This document shows positions 28,657 through 37,699 of a DNA stretch of 64,000 nucleotides, one piece after another (the first letter of the stretch is position 1; each line of letters opens with the position of its first letter). Below the pieces are notes generated by a model that was not told the DNA's origin, made no database searches, and was given only the letters and a program-made list of their open reading frames with translations. Source of the stretch: Flavobacterium gillisiae (GTDB lineage Bacteria > Bacteroidota > Bacteroidia > Flavobacteriales > Flavobacteriaceae); the NCBI RefSeq assembly GCF_900107635.1, contig NZ_FNRD01000001.1, forward strand, positions 1 to 64,000, in the 5' to 3' direction. The position numbers were made by a program, and so were the translations under genes.

Positions 28657-29391
28657 TTATAGTTCAGTAAACGGATTTATACCATCATTAATCTCTTCTA
28701 TTGATTGTCCTGCTTTAACGTTTTCTAGTTTTAAATCAATTAGTCCTTTATGATTTGTGGCAATTTTTAGATTGTTTTGAAATGTTTTCCAATCTTCCCA
28801 ACTGGTTTCTAGTCCGCCCACAGGAATGATACTAACCCACATTCTCCATGCTTTAGGGACATAATTTTCATCTACTAACCATACATAAGAATCTCCAGGT
28901 GTACTACCACCAGAAGCGTAGGTAATCATTAATGCTTCTTGATTATCCTGCATCACGATACTTCTGGCAGTTCCAGCGTCACGCAATTTAAAGGGAGCAA
29001 TAAGCCAGAAAGAATCATTATTAAAGTAATCATTAGCTTTTTTTATAGCGTCCGTTTTATCCGTGTCGGTCAGTTTTTTATCGTTTTTATAAGCAAGCCC
29101 TTCTAGAGTTTGGTTGTTGTAAATAACTTTTGTATCATCCCATTCCACTTGGACCAAATTGTGTTTTTTGTCCCAAAGATAATGGTGATTTCCTCTAAAT
29201 GTAAAAGCAACTGCAGCGGTAGAATCCCAAGCTTTTTGATTAATAGCGTCCTGAATTTTATCTGTAAGTGCTTCGGCTTCTATTCCTTTTTCTCCTTCTG
29301 GAAGTGGTTTACTCGAGAAGTATAAAAAACCTACAAGCGAGACAACGAGGATCAGAATTATAACAGCAGTTATTTTGAGAAATTTTTTCAT
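28657..29391 (-). CDS. Membrane-anchored protein of unknown function
   Basis: This 244-residue protein starts with a hydrophobic segment (ITAVIILILVVSLVGFLYF, residues 7-25) that could be an uncleaved anchor, with the rest outside the cytoplasm. The body is rich in W, Y and D (NHHYLWDKKHNLVQVEWDD, GDSYVWLVDENYVPKAWRM) and may fold as a beta-rich domain of the LolA/LppX kind; this is a guess from pattern only. It has no close partner gene. I do not recognise a family. Confidence 0.72.
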   Translation of the reverse strand: MKKFLKITAVIILILVVSLVGFLYFSSKPLPEGEKGIEAEALTDKIQDAINQKAWDSTAAVAFTFRGNHHYLWDKKHNLVQVEWDDTKVIYNNQTLEGLAYKNDKKLTDTDKTDAIKKANDYFNNDSFWLIAPFKLRDAGTARSIVMQDNQEALMITYASGGSTPGDSYVWLVDENYVPKAWRMWVSIIPVGGLETSWEDWKTFQNNLKIATNHKGLIDLKLENVKAGQSIEEINDGINPFTEL

Positions 29392-29549
29392 TATTTTGAA
29401 TTGTTTTGTTTAAAAAAGCTTCTCAAAAGTACTAAAATAAGACCGTTTTTAGCAAATATTGTCTGATTTGTTCGCATACAACAAAGGGCTTAGCGTAGTA
29501 ACGCCAAACCCTTTGTGTTCAATTTTTGTGGTGGTATATAATCGTGGTA

Positions 29550-30011
29550 TTATTTAATTGAAGCCCATTTTTCATCAATAGCTTTCAGATATTTAGGTTC
29601 CTCTTTATTCCAGATGTCTAGCGTGTTTACTTGCGTTCCGTTGAAGTCTCCGTTAAAAAATAAATATAATTTATTATCTACAATTTTAAAAGTTTCAGGA
29701 TTGATAGAAAATTTAGAATCTTTTTCGGCTACACCCCAAGCGCAATATCCGTTAACTTCAGGCAGGTATTTTTTAGGATTTGCTTTAAAAGCTTTTGCGT
29801 TTTCTTTAGATGCAAAATAATACGTTGTTGCTTCAATTTTGGCTGTGTTTACAGCAGATCCTTTCATCGCTTTATTGTCTTTGTGGTAAGCCACGACGTC
29901 ATATCCTCCAATGGCTAAACCTGATTTGTCAATGGCGTCTACTTGCGCAAAAATTCCGTTTGAAAATAAAGTAATGAATGCTACTAGTAATGCTGATTTT
30001 AAATTTTTCAT
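29550..30011 (-). CDS. YHS domain-containing exported protein
   Basis: This 153-residue protein has a signal peptide (MKNLKSALLVAFITLFSNGIFA) and a YHS domain: GLAIGGYDVVAYHKDNKAM, then TYYFASKENAKAFKANPKKY and VNGYCAWGVAEKD. The YHS domain is small and often binds metals or sits beside copper or redox proteins. It is the last gene of a minus-strand cluster with OsmC, thioredoxin and an AhpD-like protein, so a role in redox or metal stress is likely but not shown. Confidence 0.87.
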   Translation of the reverse strand: MKNLKSALLVAFITLFSNGIFAQVDAIDKSGLAIGGYDVVAYHKDNKAMKGSAVNTAKIEATTYYFASKENAKAFKANPKKYLPEVNGYCAWGVAEKDSKFSINPETFKIVDNKLYLFFNGDFNGTQVNTLDIWNKEEPKYLKAIDEKWASIK

Positions 30012-30056
30012 TTGTTTTAATTTAGATTATTTGTAATCGTTGTACTTGATACTATG

Positions 30057-30488
30057 TTAAGCGGTGACCGCTTCGGTTATTATTAATTCCTGTGCACTTT
30101 CAATATTCCACTCACCTTCAATCATGCGGTGTACATAACACGCATCGGCTTGTTTTAGTAATTCGGTTTTTTGCTCTGCAGTTAAGTCGCCTTCAATCTT
30201 TATTTTGGCCGTAACATGAGTAGAAAGTTTGCCGCCTTCGCCACGTTTTACATTAAGTTCAAACTCGCCATCGACTTCACCAATTGTCCAATTATTTTTT
30301 CTAGCAATGTAGCGCACTGTTGCCACTTTGCACATCGCGATACTTGACAAGATTAAATCTTCAGGAGAAAACCCTAAGTCAGTTCCTTTGCTTGCCATAG
30401 GCTCGTCACCCACAATGGCATGTCTACCGTTTGTAATTAAAGATTGGTATCCTGTAGGTAGGTTTTTTATGTTTATTTTCTTTCCCAT
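30057..30488 (-). CDS. OsmC/Ohr family peroxide-detoxifying protein
   Basis: This 143-residue protein has the two conserved cysteines of the family, Cys53 (SIAMCKVATVRY) and Cys116 (QADACYVHR), which reduce organic hydroperoxides. It lacks a signal peptide and is cytoplasmic. It begins 4 bases after the thioredoxin stop, so the two are almost certainly cotranscribed and the thioredoxin may recycle it. Confidence 0.88.
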   Translation of the reverse strand: MGKKINIKNLPTGYQSLITNGRHAIVGDEPMASKGTDLGFSPEDLILSSIAMCKVATVRYIARKNNWTIGEVDGEFELNVKRGEGGKLSTHVTAKIKIEGDLTAEQKTELLKQADACYVHRMIEGEWNIESAQELIITEAVTA

Positions 30489-30492
30489 GATA

Positions 30493-30813
30493 TTACCCTT
30501 TTATAATGTTTTTTAAATGACTTGTCATCACTGATTTGCTTTGAACTCCGTTTTGAGTTCCTACAATTTCTCCATTTTTAAAGTAGAAAATAGCAGGAAT
30601 GCTGCGTACTTTAAATTGTGCTGCAAGCTCTGGGTTTTTGTCTACATTAATTTTTGAAATCACCGCTTTACCGTCAAAATCAGTAGCTAATTCCTCAAGT
30701 GCAGGATGCAAAGCTTTACAAGGCCCGCACCAGTCTGCGAAAAAATCTACTAGCACCACGTCATTGTTGTTTATTGTGGAATCAAAATTTGATTTGTCTA
30801 AATGTTGTATCAT
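30493..30813 (-). CDS. Thioredoxin
   Basis: This 106-residue protein carries the active site WCGPC (Cys29 and Cys32) and the cis-proline region VRSIPAIFYF. It is cytoplasmic, without a signal peptide. It reduces disulfides, probably for the neighbouring peroxide-detoxifying proteins, and perhaps also ribonucleotide reductase. It lies between the AhpD-like and OsmC genes. Confidence 0.93.
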   Translation of the reverse strand: MIQHLDKSNFDSTINNNDVVLVDFFADWCGPCKALHPALEELATDFDGKAVISKINVDKNPELAAQFKVRSIPAIFYFKNGEIVGTQNGVQSKSVMTSHLKNIIKG

Positions 30814-30842
30814 CTTAGTTGTTTTTAAGAATTAATTAAAAA

Positions 30843-31376
30843 TTATAGTGCCGGAGCAAGAGGGAAATCAATTGCAAAATCAGCTAGATTGTGAATGTAA
30901 TTACTAATGATTTTATCACCTACAACCACGACAACATCAATCATATTAACCTCAGTGTATCCTGCTTCAAAAAATGCAGTTTTAGATGCTGGAGTTGCTT
31001 TTCCTCTGTGTTCAACAACTGATGCTGTAAATTTTACTAAAGCATCTAGCTTCGTGTCAAAAGTGGCTGATCCTTTTCGTAATTCAATTACTTGGTCATC
31101 AGTAAAACCATTCATTTTTCCTAAAACAGTATGTGCCGACTGGCAATATAGACAACCATTTATTTGGCTAGTGATCAAATTCACCACTTCTCTCTCCTTG
31201 GCTTTCAAGCTGCTTTTTCTATTTTGAAGAGCTAAGTAATCTCCTAAAGCTGTTTCGCTTTTTGCGAAATAAGCATATAAATTAGGAACAAATCCTAGTC
31301 CTTTTTCTAGGTTATCAAAGATTGCTTGATTGTTTGCTGATACTTCTTCTCTTGTTGGTACGTTGAAATTTGACAT
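30843..31376 (-). CDS. Carboxymuconolactone decarboxylase family / AhpD-like peroxidase-related protein
   Basis: This 177-residue protein has the AhpD-type motif CLYCQSAH (Cys75, Cys78, His82), the redox pair plus histidine used in alkylhydroperoxidase-type chemistry. The fold is all-helical. It is first of the clear genes in the redox cluster and is followed 29 bases later by thioredoxin. A true carboxymuconolactone decarboxylase function is not supported by the neighbours. Confidence 0.88.
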   Translation of the reverse strand: MSNFNVPTREEVSANNQAIFDNLEKGLGFVPNLYAYFAKSETALGDYLALQNRKSSLKAKEREVVNLITSQINGCLYCQSAHTVLGKMNGFTDDQVIELRKGSATFDTKLDALVKFTASVVEHRGKATPASKTAFFEAGYTEVNMIDVVVVVGDKIISNYIHNLADFAIDFPLAPAL

Positions 31377-31404
31377 GTTTTTTATTTTTTGTTTGAATTA
31401 ATAA

Positions 31405-31563
31405 TTATATAAATAAGTTGCTTTCGTTACAGTAGTAATCGGTGATTGCCATATTCTGACAAAAACTTTCTTGATTAATTGCAATTAATTGCGGAGTGTT
31501 TTTTATAGTTTTCAGCCCTAAAATGTTTCTAAAGCTTGCTATGATTGTTTGTATTGTTTGCAT
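31405..31563 (-). CDS. Possible 52-residue Cys-containing peptide at the head of the redox operon
   Basis: A 52-codon frame with ATG at 31563 ends 28 bases before the AhpD-like gene. It has two cysteines (FCQNMAITDYYC). A longer frame from 31791 runs through a repeat element and is unlikely to be the real start. On the minus strand CACCTTTG, one base off the -7 consensus, lies about 25 bases upstream. I cannot place it in a family, and it may be a leader peptide or not a gene. Confidence 0.35.
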   Translation of the reverse strand: MQTIQTIIASFRNILGLKTIKNTPQLIAINQESFCQNMAITDYYCNESNLFI

Positions 31564-31699
31564 AATTCCTGTTGTTTCAGTTTGATGATACAAAGGTGCG
31601 ACGAAAGGAAGGCTTGAAGTTAGACCACATTTCCCGAGGAGTTGTTCATTCTTCCTTTCTAGCCCTTTTTTAGCCAAAAAAGCGTGTTTTTTTAGTTTT

Positions 31700-31806
31700 A
31701 GGAGCAGAAAACAGCATATTTTTAAGAAAATCCGTCCCGCTTTGCGCTGCAATCTTTTTATTTTTAAAGAAAAAATAAAAAGGATTTCCACTTCAATCAG
31801 GGCTAG
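31700..31806. repeat. Intergenic palindromic element, copy 2 of 6
   Basis: It runs from AGGAGC to TCAGGGCTAG, with ATAAAAAGGATTTCC near the right end and CTTTTTATTTTT pairing with AAAAATAAAAAG in the centre. It has the same end motifs as the other copies. It overlaps the 5' part of an otherwise unsupported minus-strand reading frame. Confidence 0.65.
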
Positions 31807-31832
31807 TCAATGACGTTTTATTCTCAATAGGA

Positions 31833-31948
31833 GTCATTGCTAGGAACGAAGCAATCTCACTAAACGAAGGAATTAGATAGTAGTGATGATTGTTTGCCAA
31901 GTAACGTTCGCAATAGGTCATTGCGAGGAACGAAGCAATCCCACTAAA
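31833..31948. repeat. Direct repeat pair with GGAACGAAGCAATC core
   Basis: Positions 31833-31864 and 31917-31948 match at 30 of 32 bases; the shared core is TAGGAACGAAGCAATC or GAGGAACGAAGCAATC. This kind of short dispersed repeat is common in Bacteroidetes intergenic DNA. Confidence 0.8.
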
Positions 31949-31971
31949 TTGAGGGTTTAAACGGTGTTAGT

Positions 31972-32203
31972 GATTCTTTGCGTAGTCGTGTTCTATTATA
32001 AAGTTAGTTTGCTATTAACAATGTTCTGTTTTTTCGTTCACTACTTCTCAAAGTTTGTCACATTGAAAGCGTCTCAAGATTGCTGAGCCACTTTCAGAGT
32101 GACAAACGGTAATTGTGACAGTTTGCAGAGCTACTTTGCTGAGACGCTTTCAGCGTGACAAACAGTAGTGGAGATTCTTTGTGTAGTCGTGTTCTATTAT
32201 AAA
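31972..32203. repeat. Direct repeats flanking an inverted repeat
   Basis: A 31-base sequence at 31972-32002 recurs at 32173-32203 with one change (core GTAGTCGTGTTCTATTATAA). Between them, 32053-32076 and 32140-32163 form a 24-base inverted repeat with two mismatches (GTTTGTCAC...GCGTCTCA). A related copy of the right arm is at 32081-32107. The nested layout suggests a small mobile unit. Confidence 0.75.
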
Positions 32204-32232
32204 ATAAGAATGACTTGCTACTCAAAACGCCC

Positions 32233-32308
32233 TAGCCCAGATAGGAGCGGCATCCTTTTATGCTGGGGTTCAGCATAAAAGATATAGTGGATAGCTGGAT
32301 TAGCTCCT
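32233..32308. repeat. Intergenic palindromic element, copy 3 of 6
   Basis: It is in reverse orientation relative to copies 1 and 2, from TAGCCCAGATAGGAGCGG to ATTAGCTCCT. The centre TTTTATGCTG/CAGCATAAAA is a perfect 10-bp stem. Confidence 0.8.
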
Positions 32309-32319
32309 GAAAAAAGGAA

Positions 32320-33141
32320 TTAAACTATTTTTTTAAAATCAGATGGGGAAACGCCTTCTGCTTTCTTGAAAAACCGACTGAAAGACTGGATGTCTTCGTA
32401 GCCTATTTCGTAAGCGATTTCTTTGATGCTTTTGTCGGAATAGCGTAACAATCGGCGTGCTTCAAGGATAGTGCGGTCTTGAATAATTTGTAAAGGCGAT
32501 TTTTCGTTGTATTTTTTGAATAAATTTGATAACGTCTTCGGACTTTTATTCAGCATTTCGGCGTAGTCCGCAACTTGGTGCTTGGTTTTAAAATTGCTTT
32601 CGACTAAGTAGTTGTATTCGCGTACTATATCCAATTGCTTTTTGTCGAATGTTGTTAACTCCGTTTGCTCTTTGTACACGCGAGTGCATAATATGAGCAG
32701 GCGTTTCAGCATCATTTGCAACATGTCGTTTTGCAAATCGTCTTTAGAAACCATTTCGATGGCAAACATTTTCCAAAGGATTTCAAATTTTTCTAACTCG
32801 GCATCTGGAATAGCAATTTTTGGGAATTGGGAGGCACCAAAAAACAAAATTCCTTTACAACCCACTTCGCTATCATGATCCGCAATGCAGTAAAACGCTC
32901 TATTGAACCGAATTAATCGCGCACTGTTTACGCTTAAAACTTCCACTTTATGGTACTCAGTTAAAAACAAAACCGAATTTGCTGGAAAAACATGTTCGCT
33001 TCCGTCAACTTTAATCTTTAATTCGTCCAGAGACCAAATGACACTCAAGCCATCAGTGATTTTTTCTTTTAGTAAATCACAATTTGTAGCGTCAATTTCG
33101 GCTAATCGTATGAATTCATTGAGTTGACCTGTATACAGCAT
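32320..33141 (-). CDS. AraC family transcriptional regulator
   Basis: This 273-residue protein has an N-terminal cupin-like sensory region (about 1-150) and a C-terminal double helix-turn-helix (NYLVESNFKTKHQVADYAEM, then SIKEIAYEIGYEDIQSFSRF and FKKAEGVSPSDFKK). It is upstream of the redox cluster on the same strand, which it may control. The effector is unknown; there is no direct sequence evidence for its target. Confidence 0.92.
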   Translation of the reverse strand: MLYTGQLNEFIRLAEIDATNCDLLKEKITDGLSVIWSLDELKIKVDGSEHVFPANSVLFLTEYHKVEVLSVNSARLIRFNRAFYCIADHDSEVGCKGILFFGASQFPKIAIPDAELEKFEILWKMFAIEMVSKDDLQNDMLQMMLKRLLILCTRVYKEQTELTTFDKKQLDIVREYNYLVESNFKTKHQVADYAEMLNKSPKTLSNLFKKYNEKSPLQIIQDRTILEARRLLRYSDKSIKEIAYEIGYEDIQSFSRFFKKAEGVSPSDFKKIV

Positions 33142-33483
33142 AATTGTTTTTTATTTGAAATTTTTTGTCTTTTTTTATCCAAACGGCTCTGTGATAAGAC
33201 GCAAAATATACCGATTCCTGACGCAAAATGGTCTGTAATTGTAGTTTTAGTTTTTCTAAACACTCTTCTTGGAGTTGTGTCTCCATTCCTGAAGTGATAA
33301 AATTACAAATCAAAAACGTATTTATACAGCATTTGGCGGGGCAAATAAAGCCGTTATGTGATTTACGCTCCTAAATGAAAGTGCTGTCAAGACGTAAAAG
33401 AAAATGCTGTTTTGATATAAATTTGTTTTCTTGTGTCGTTTGAGAAATCAACCGAAAGCTATTTTATGTTATCGCTATTTCTT

Positions 33484-33491
33484 TATCTTTG
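33484..33491 (+). promoter_or_regulatory. -7 promoter box of the dNTPase gene (TATCTTTG)
   Basis: TATCTTTG lies 37 bases before the ATG of the dNTPase gene and fits TAnnTTTG. Confidence 0.6.
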
Positions 33492-33528
33492 AAAAATAAT
33501 CCAATTATTCAAATTCGAAAAATACAGT

Positions 33529-34875
33529 ATGAACTGGGAACAACTTTTATCACTAAAACGCCAAGGCGACACAAGTAAACGATTACGTATTGAACAAGAT
33601 GATACCCGTTTAGGATTTGAAGTAGATTATGATCGTATTATTTTTTCGGCTGCTTTTAGAAGTCTACAAGATAAAACACAGGTGATTCCGCTTTCAAAAA
33701 CTGACTTTGTGCATACGCGTTTGACGCATAGTTTAGAGGTTTCTGTGGTTGGTCGTTCTTTGGGACGATTAGTTGGAAAGAAAATAATTGAGAAATATCC
33801 GCATTTAAAAGAAGCTCATGGTTTTCATATGAATGATTTTGGGGCTATTGTTGCTGCGGCATCTTTGGCGCACGACATAGGGAATCCGCCTTTCGGACAT
33901 TCTGGTGAGAAAGCTATTGGAGAGTATTTTTCCATTGGAAACGGAAAAAAATACCAGGACAAATTGTCTAAAAAACAATGGCAGGATTTAATCGATTTTG
34001 AAGGGAATGCAAATGGTTTTGCTGTATTGACTGCAAGTCGTCCCGGAATCGAGGGAGGTCTTCGAATTTCGTATGCTACGCTGGGTGCTTTCATGAAATA
34101 CCCAAAAGAAAGTTTGCCTAAGAAACCAACCAAAAACATAGCTGATAAAAAGTACGGTTTCTTTCAAACGGACAAAAAGTTCTTTGAAGAAGCTGCAAAA
34201 GATATGGGATTAATCCCAAATAAAACTGGAGACGATATTGGATTTGAAAGACATCCACTTGCTTATTTAGTAGAAGCAGCAGATGATATTTGTTATACTA
34301 TTATTGATTTTGAAGATGGAATCAACCTTGGATTAGTCTCCGAAGATTTTGCTTTGGAATACTTGATTAAATTGGTGAAAGATAGTATTGATACTTCTAA
34401 ATATAAAACACTTACTACTAAGGAAGATCGCATCAGTTATTTGCGTGCTTTGGCAATTGGTAGTTTGATTAATGACGCAGTAAAAGTTTTCATCGACAAT
34501 GAAGAGGCAATTTTAAACGGAAAATTCCCTTTTGCATTAACTGATAAAAGCAAGTATAAAGCACAGATGGATGATATCATCAGTATTAGTGTGAACAATA
34601 TTTATCAGAGTAGGGAAGTTATCGAGAAAGAGATTGTGGGTTACCAAATTATACAAACGTTATTGGATAAATTCATCACGGCGTACGATAACAAGTTCAA
34701 TGGAAATGCATCCAATTATGATGCATTAATATTAAAATTACTACCGGAGAAGCACCATTTCGAAAAAGCGGACCTGTATGAAAGATTGCTTCATATCTGT
34801 CATTTCGTTTCGTTGCTTACGGACGGAAATGCTTTGGAGTTATTTGAAACGATAAATGGAAAGAAGAAGGATTAA
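33529..34875 (+). CDS. Deoxyguanosinetriphosphate triphosphohydrolase-like dNTPase
   Basis: This 448-residue HD-domain hydrolase splits dNTPs to deoxynucleoside and triphosphate, limiting dNTP pools. The N-terminal motif RSLQDKTQVIPLSKTDFVHT and the HD site LAHDIGNPPFGHSGE (about residues 114-128) are diagnostic; a second metal Asp is in YLVEAADDICYTIID. The length fits the dgt-type family. It balances ribonucleotide reductase activity, but it is not in the nrd operon. Confidence 0.93.
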   Translation: MNWEQLLSLKRQGDTSKRLRIEQDDTRLGFEVDYDRIIFSAAFRSLQDKTQVIPLSKTDFVHTRLTHSLEVSVVGRSLGRLVGKKIIEKYPHLKEAHGFHMNDFGAIVAAASLAHDIGNPPFGHSGEKAIGEYFSIGNGKKYQDKLSKKQWQDLIDFEGNANGFAVLTASRPGIEGGLRISYATLGAFMKYPKESLPKKPTKNIADKKYGFFQTDKKFFEEAAKDMGLIPNKTGDDIGFERHPLAYLVEAADDICYTIIDFEDGINLGLVSEDFALEYLIKLVKDSIDTSKYKTLTTKEDRISYLRALAIGSLINDAVKVFIDNEEAILNGKFPFALTDKSKYKAQMDDIISISVNNIYQSREVIEKEIVGYQIIQTLLDKFITAYDNKFNGNASNYDALILKLLPEKHHFEKADLYERLLHICHFVSLLTDGNALELFETINGKKKD

Positions 34876-34979
34876 TGAGTTTTGACGTTAAAAATCAAAC
34901 ATATCAACTCTTAATTGTTAAATCAGATATTAATAATTAAGTTTGCTGCACTAATAAAAAAACAAACAAACCGCAGCTT

Positions 34980-37646
34980 ATGAAAAAAATTACTTTCCTA
35001 ACTTTTTTATTGATCTCCTTTATCTCTTATTCTCAATCAAATAAGGAAGTTATTCAAAGATATTTAAACACGAATAGTGCTAAAATTGGGCTCTCTAAAA
35101 TGGACGTTCAGGATTGGGTAATCCAAAGCGAAGGGAGCGCTACAACTACAGCGATTAATAATTGTTATGTAGTTCAAAGATATAATGGAATTGAAATTTA
35201 TAGAGCGATCTCTAATTTCTCTATTAAAGAAGGTCAGGTAATTAGTGCGCAAAAACGATTTGTCGCTAATTTATCTCGAAAAGTAAATACAACAAAACCA
35301 TCTCTTTCAGTAACAAACGCCTTAGTTAAGGCTTATGCTTTATTAGGTATTACCGCCTCAGTTCCCTTCACTATTATAGAAACCATTGAACAACATAAAT
35401 TTAAAATCAGCAATGGTTTTGGTAGCGAGGAGCCTGTTTCTGCTAATTTAGTTTATCACATTTCTAATGAAAATGAATTGATATTGGCTTGGGACTTCAC
35501 AATTGAAACACCCTCGCACGATCATGTTTGGAGTGTGAGAATTGACGCGGTAAGTGGGAAAATGTTGGAGAAAAAGGATTTTATTATTTCTTGTAAATTT
35601 GATCAGCAAGATAGTAATTCTGTAATAGGTGAAAAGACAGCTGTGTCAACTGATTTTTTTGATAATTCGTACAAACAATTATTTTCAGCTGCTTCATCGA
35701 CTCTATTGGCGGGCTCCTACCGCGTAATTCCTTTTAATCATGAAAGTCCAAATCATAGTACTAGACAATTAATCTCAAATCCTGCAGATGGTGTGGCTTC
35801 TCCTTACGGTTGGCATGACGTTAATGGTGTTGCGGGTGCAGAATATACTTATACAAGAGGAAATAACGTATGGACAAAGGCTGATTTTGGCGGAGAGAAT
35901 TTTAATAGCGGATCTAGTCCTGACGGAGGAGCATCTTTACTATTTGACTTTCCTTATGGAGGTGTAAATGTTGATGCATCAAGCTATATCGATGCGGCAA
36001 ATACAAATTTATTCTATATGAATAACGTCATGCATGACATTTGGTATCAATATGGTTTTGATGAGACGAGCGGGAACTTTCAACAAAATAATTATGGAAA
36101 AGGCGGAAAAGCTACAGATTTTGTTTATTCTGATGCTCAAGATGGGTCTAAAGCTACGCCTCAAAGCGTAAATAACGCAAATTTCTATGCGCCAGTTGAT
36201 GGAGCAAAACCAAGAATGCAAATGTTTTTATGGGATTATTCTGCTGAAAACAGACCTGTTATAATAAATTCTCCGAGCTCTATTGCCGGCGATTACCCTG
36301 CGAGACAAAATTCATTTGACCCAGGTCATGTGGGATTGCCAATAGTTCCTGCTTTTATACAATCAGATTTAGTGCTTTATCTTGATGCTACAGGACAGTC
36401 TGACGGTTGCGCAGCCCCTGTAAATGCGGCTGACATGAATGGTAAAATTGTTATTTTGAGAAGAGGTACTTGTACTTTTGTTGCTAAATCAAAAGCAGCG
36501 CAAGATGCAGGTGCTGTAGCATTAATTATTGTGAATAATGTGGAAGGAACTATCGGGATGTCTGGCGCGGATGCGACAATCACTATTCCTGTTGTCAGTA
36601 TGACAAGGGTAATTGGGGAAAAAATTATTGACGAAATGAAAACACAAGCCGTTAATGTTAAATTACAATTACCGCAATCTTCATTTATAAATACAGACGG
36701 GGATTTCGATAATGGAATTATTGCACATGAATATGGGCATGGTATTTCAATACGATTATCTGGAGGGGCAAGTAACTCCAGTTGTTTAGACAATACCGAT
36801 CAAATGGGAGAAGGTTGGTCTGACTGGTTCGCTCTGATGTTGCAAATTAAGGCAGGTGATTCAGGTAAGGCTAAAAAGGGTATTGGAACGTTTGTTTCAA
36901 ATCAAGCTATCGATGGTGTAGGTATAAGAAACTATCCGTATTCTACAGATAGAACTATAAACCCAATGACGTATGCTAATACCAATAACTACCAATATAC
37001 GGATAAAGATGGGGTGATACAGACAGAAATTCACGGTACAGGTTCGGTATGGACTACTGTTTTATGGGATTTAACATGGGCGTATATCAATAAATATGGA
37101 TATGATGATAATAAATATTCGGGTATTGGAGGAAACAATAAATTAATGCGAATTGTTCTTGATGGTATAAAATTACAGCCATGTAGTCCAACTTTCGTAA
37201 GTGCCCGTGACGCAATTATAGCAGCTGATCAGGCAATTACAGGCGGTAAGGATTATTGTATGATTTGGGAAGTGTTTGCTGCGAGAGGTTTAGGGGCGAA
37301 GGCTTCTGCTGGTCATGGAAATGTAGGGGATGATCAAGTGGAAGATTTCACTATGCCAGTTGCAGGGTCTAATTGCGTTTTAGGAGTCAATGATTTTGAT
37401 AGTGATGATGTGATGACAGTTTTTCCAAACCCATCTAATGGGCAAATAAATGTTCGGATAAGTAAATACTTTGGTAAAGTAGATATTCAAGTAATAGATA
37501 TCACTGGAAGGGAAGTTTTCAACGCTAAAAACGAAGAGTTTAATAGTCAAAAGAGTATTGATTTAAGTCGTCTTAAAGCGGGGATTTATATTTTGAAAAT
37601 CAGTGGAGATTCTTTAAATTATGTTGAAAAGCTCATTTTAAATTAA
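34980..37646 (+). CDS. Secreted M36 (fungalysin-type) metalloprotease with T9SS type A sorting domain
   Basis: This 888-residue protein has a signal peptide (MKKITFLTFLLISFISYSQS), an FTP-like propeptide (about 20-210), the catalytic M36 domain with zinc motif HEYGH (His583, Glu584, His587) and downstream Glu in GEGWSDWFA, and an inserted PA domain (about 460-560, GTCTFVAKSKAAQDAGAVAL). The end has a type A sorting domain, VFPNPSNGQINVRIS...AGIYILKISG...VEKLILN, for export by the T9SS. It is probably a secreted or surface protease for protein degradation. Confidence 0.95.
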   Translation: MKKITFLTFLLISFISYSQSNKEVIQRYLNTNSAKIGLSKMDVQDWVIQSEGSATTTAINNCYVVQRYNGIEIYRAISNFSIKEGQVISAQKRFVANLSRKVNTTKPSLSVTNALVKAYALLGITASVPFTIIETIEQHKFKISNGFGSEEPVSANLVYHISNENELILAWDFTIETPSHDHVWSVRIDAVSGKMLEKKDFIISCKFDQQDSNSVIGEKTAVSTDFFDNSYKQLFSAASSTLLAGSYRVIPFNHESPNHSTRQLISNPADGVASPYGWHDVNGVAGAEYTYTRGNNVWTKADFGGENFNSGSSPDGGASLLFDFPYGGVNVDASSYIDAANTNLFYMNNVMHDIWYQYGFDETSGNFQQNNYGKGGKATDFVYSDAQDGSKATPQSVNNANFYAPVDGAKPRMQMFLWDYSAENRPVIINSPSSIAGDYPARQNSFDPGHVGLPIVPAFIQSDLVLYLDATGQSDGCAAPVNAADMNGKIVILRRGTCTFVAKSKAAQDAGAVALIIVNNVEGTIGMSGADATITIPVVSMTRVIGEKIIDEMKTQAVNVKLQLPQSSFINTDGDFDNGIIAHEYGHGISIRLSGGASNSSCLDNTDQMGEGWSDWFALMLQIKAGDSGKAKKGIGTFVSNQAIDGVGIRNYPYSTDRTINPMTYANTNNYQYTDKDGVIQTEIHGTGSVWTTVLWDLTWAYINKYGYDDNKYSGIGGNNKLMRIVLDGIKLQPCSPTFVSARDAIIAADQAITGGKDYCMIWEVFAARGLGAKASAGHGNVGDDQVEDFTMPVAGSNCVLGVNDFDSDDVMTVFPNPSNGQINVRISKYFGKVDIQVIDITGREVFNAKNEEFNSQKSIDLSRLKAGIYILKISGDSLNYVEKLILN

Positions 37647-37658
37647 ATTTAATTATTT

Positions 37659-37699
37659 AAAAAAAGTCGGTTTGTATGAAATACAAACCGACTTTTTTT
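37659..37699. terminator. Bidirectional terminator between the M36 and DUF3078 genes
   Basis: Perfect 19-bp stem (AAAAAAAGTCGGTTTGTAT and complement) with loop GAA. Its right arm overlaps the stop codon of the convergent DUF3078 gene. Confidence 0.88.

Larger units (their letters stand above)
31580..32319. other. Repeat-rich intergenic region, no gene
   Basis: This 740-base stretch holds palindromic element copies 2 and 3, a 32-base direct repeat pair, a 31-base direct repeat pair and a 24-base inverted repeat pair. I see no convincing gene. It separates the redox cluster from the AraC regulator gene. Confidence 0.75.

Noticed and set aside
31405-31791. Full 128-residue minus-strand frame
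   Set aside because: Its first half runs through palindromic element copy 2 and lysine-rich low-complexity sequence; only the last 52 codons could be real.
33116-33313. 65-residue minus-strand frame before the AraC gene
   Set aside because: It overlaps the AraC start, has no recognisable family and no promoter-like signal; I could not support it.
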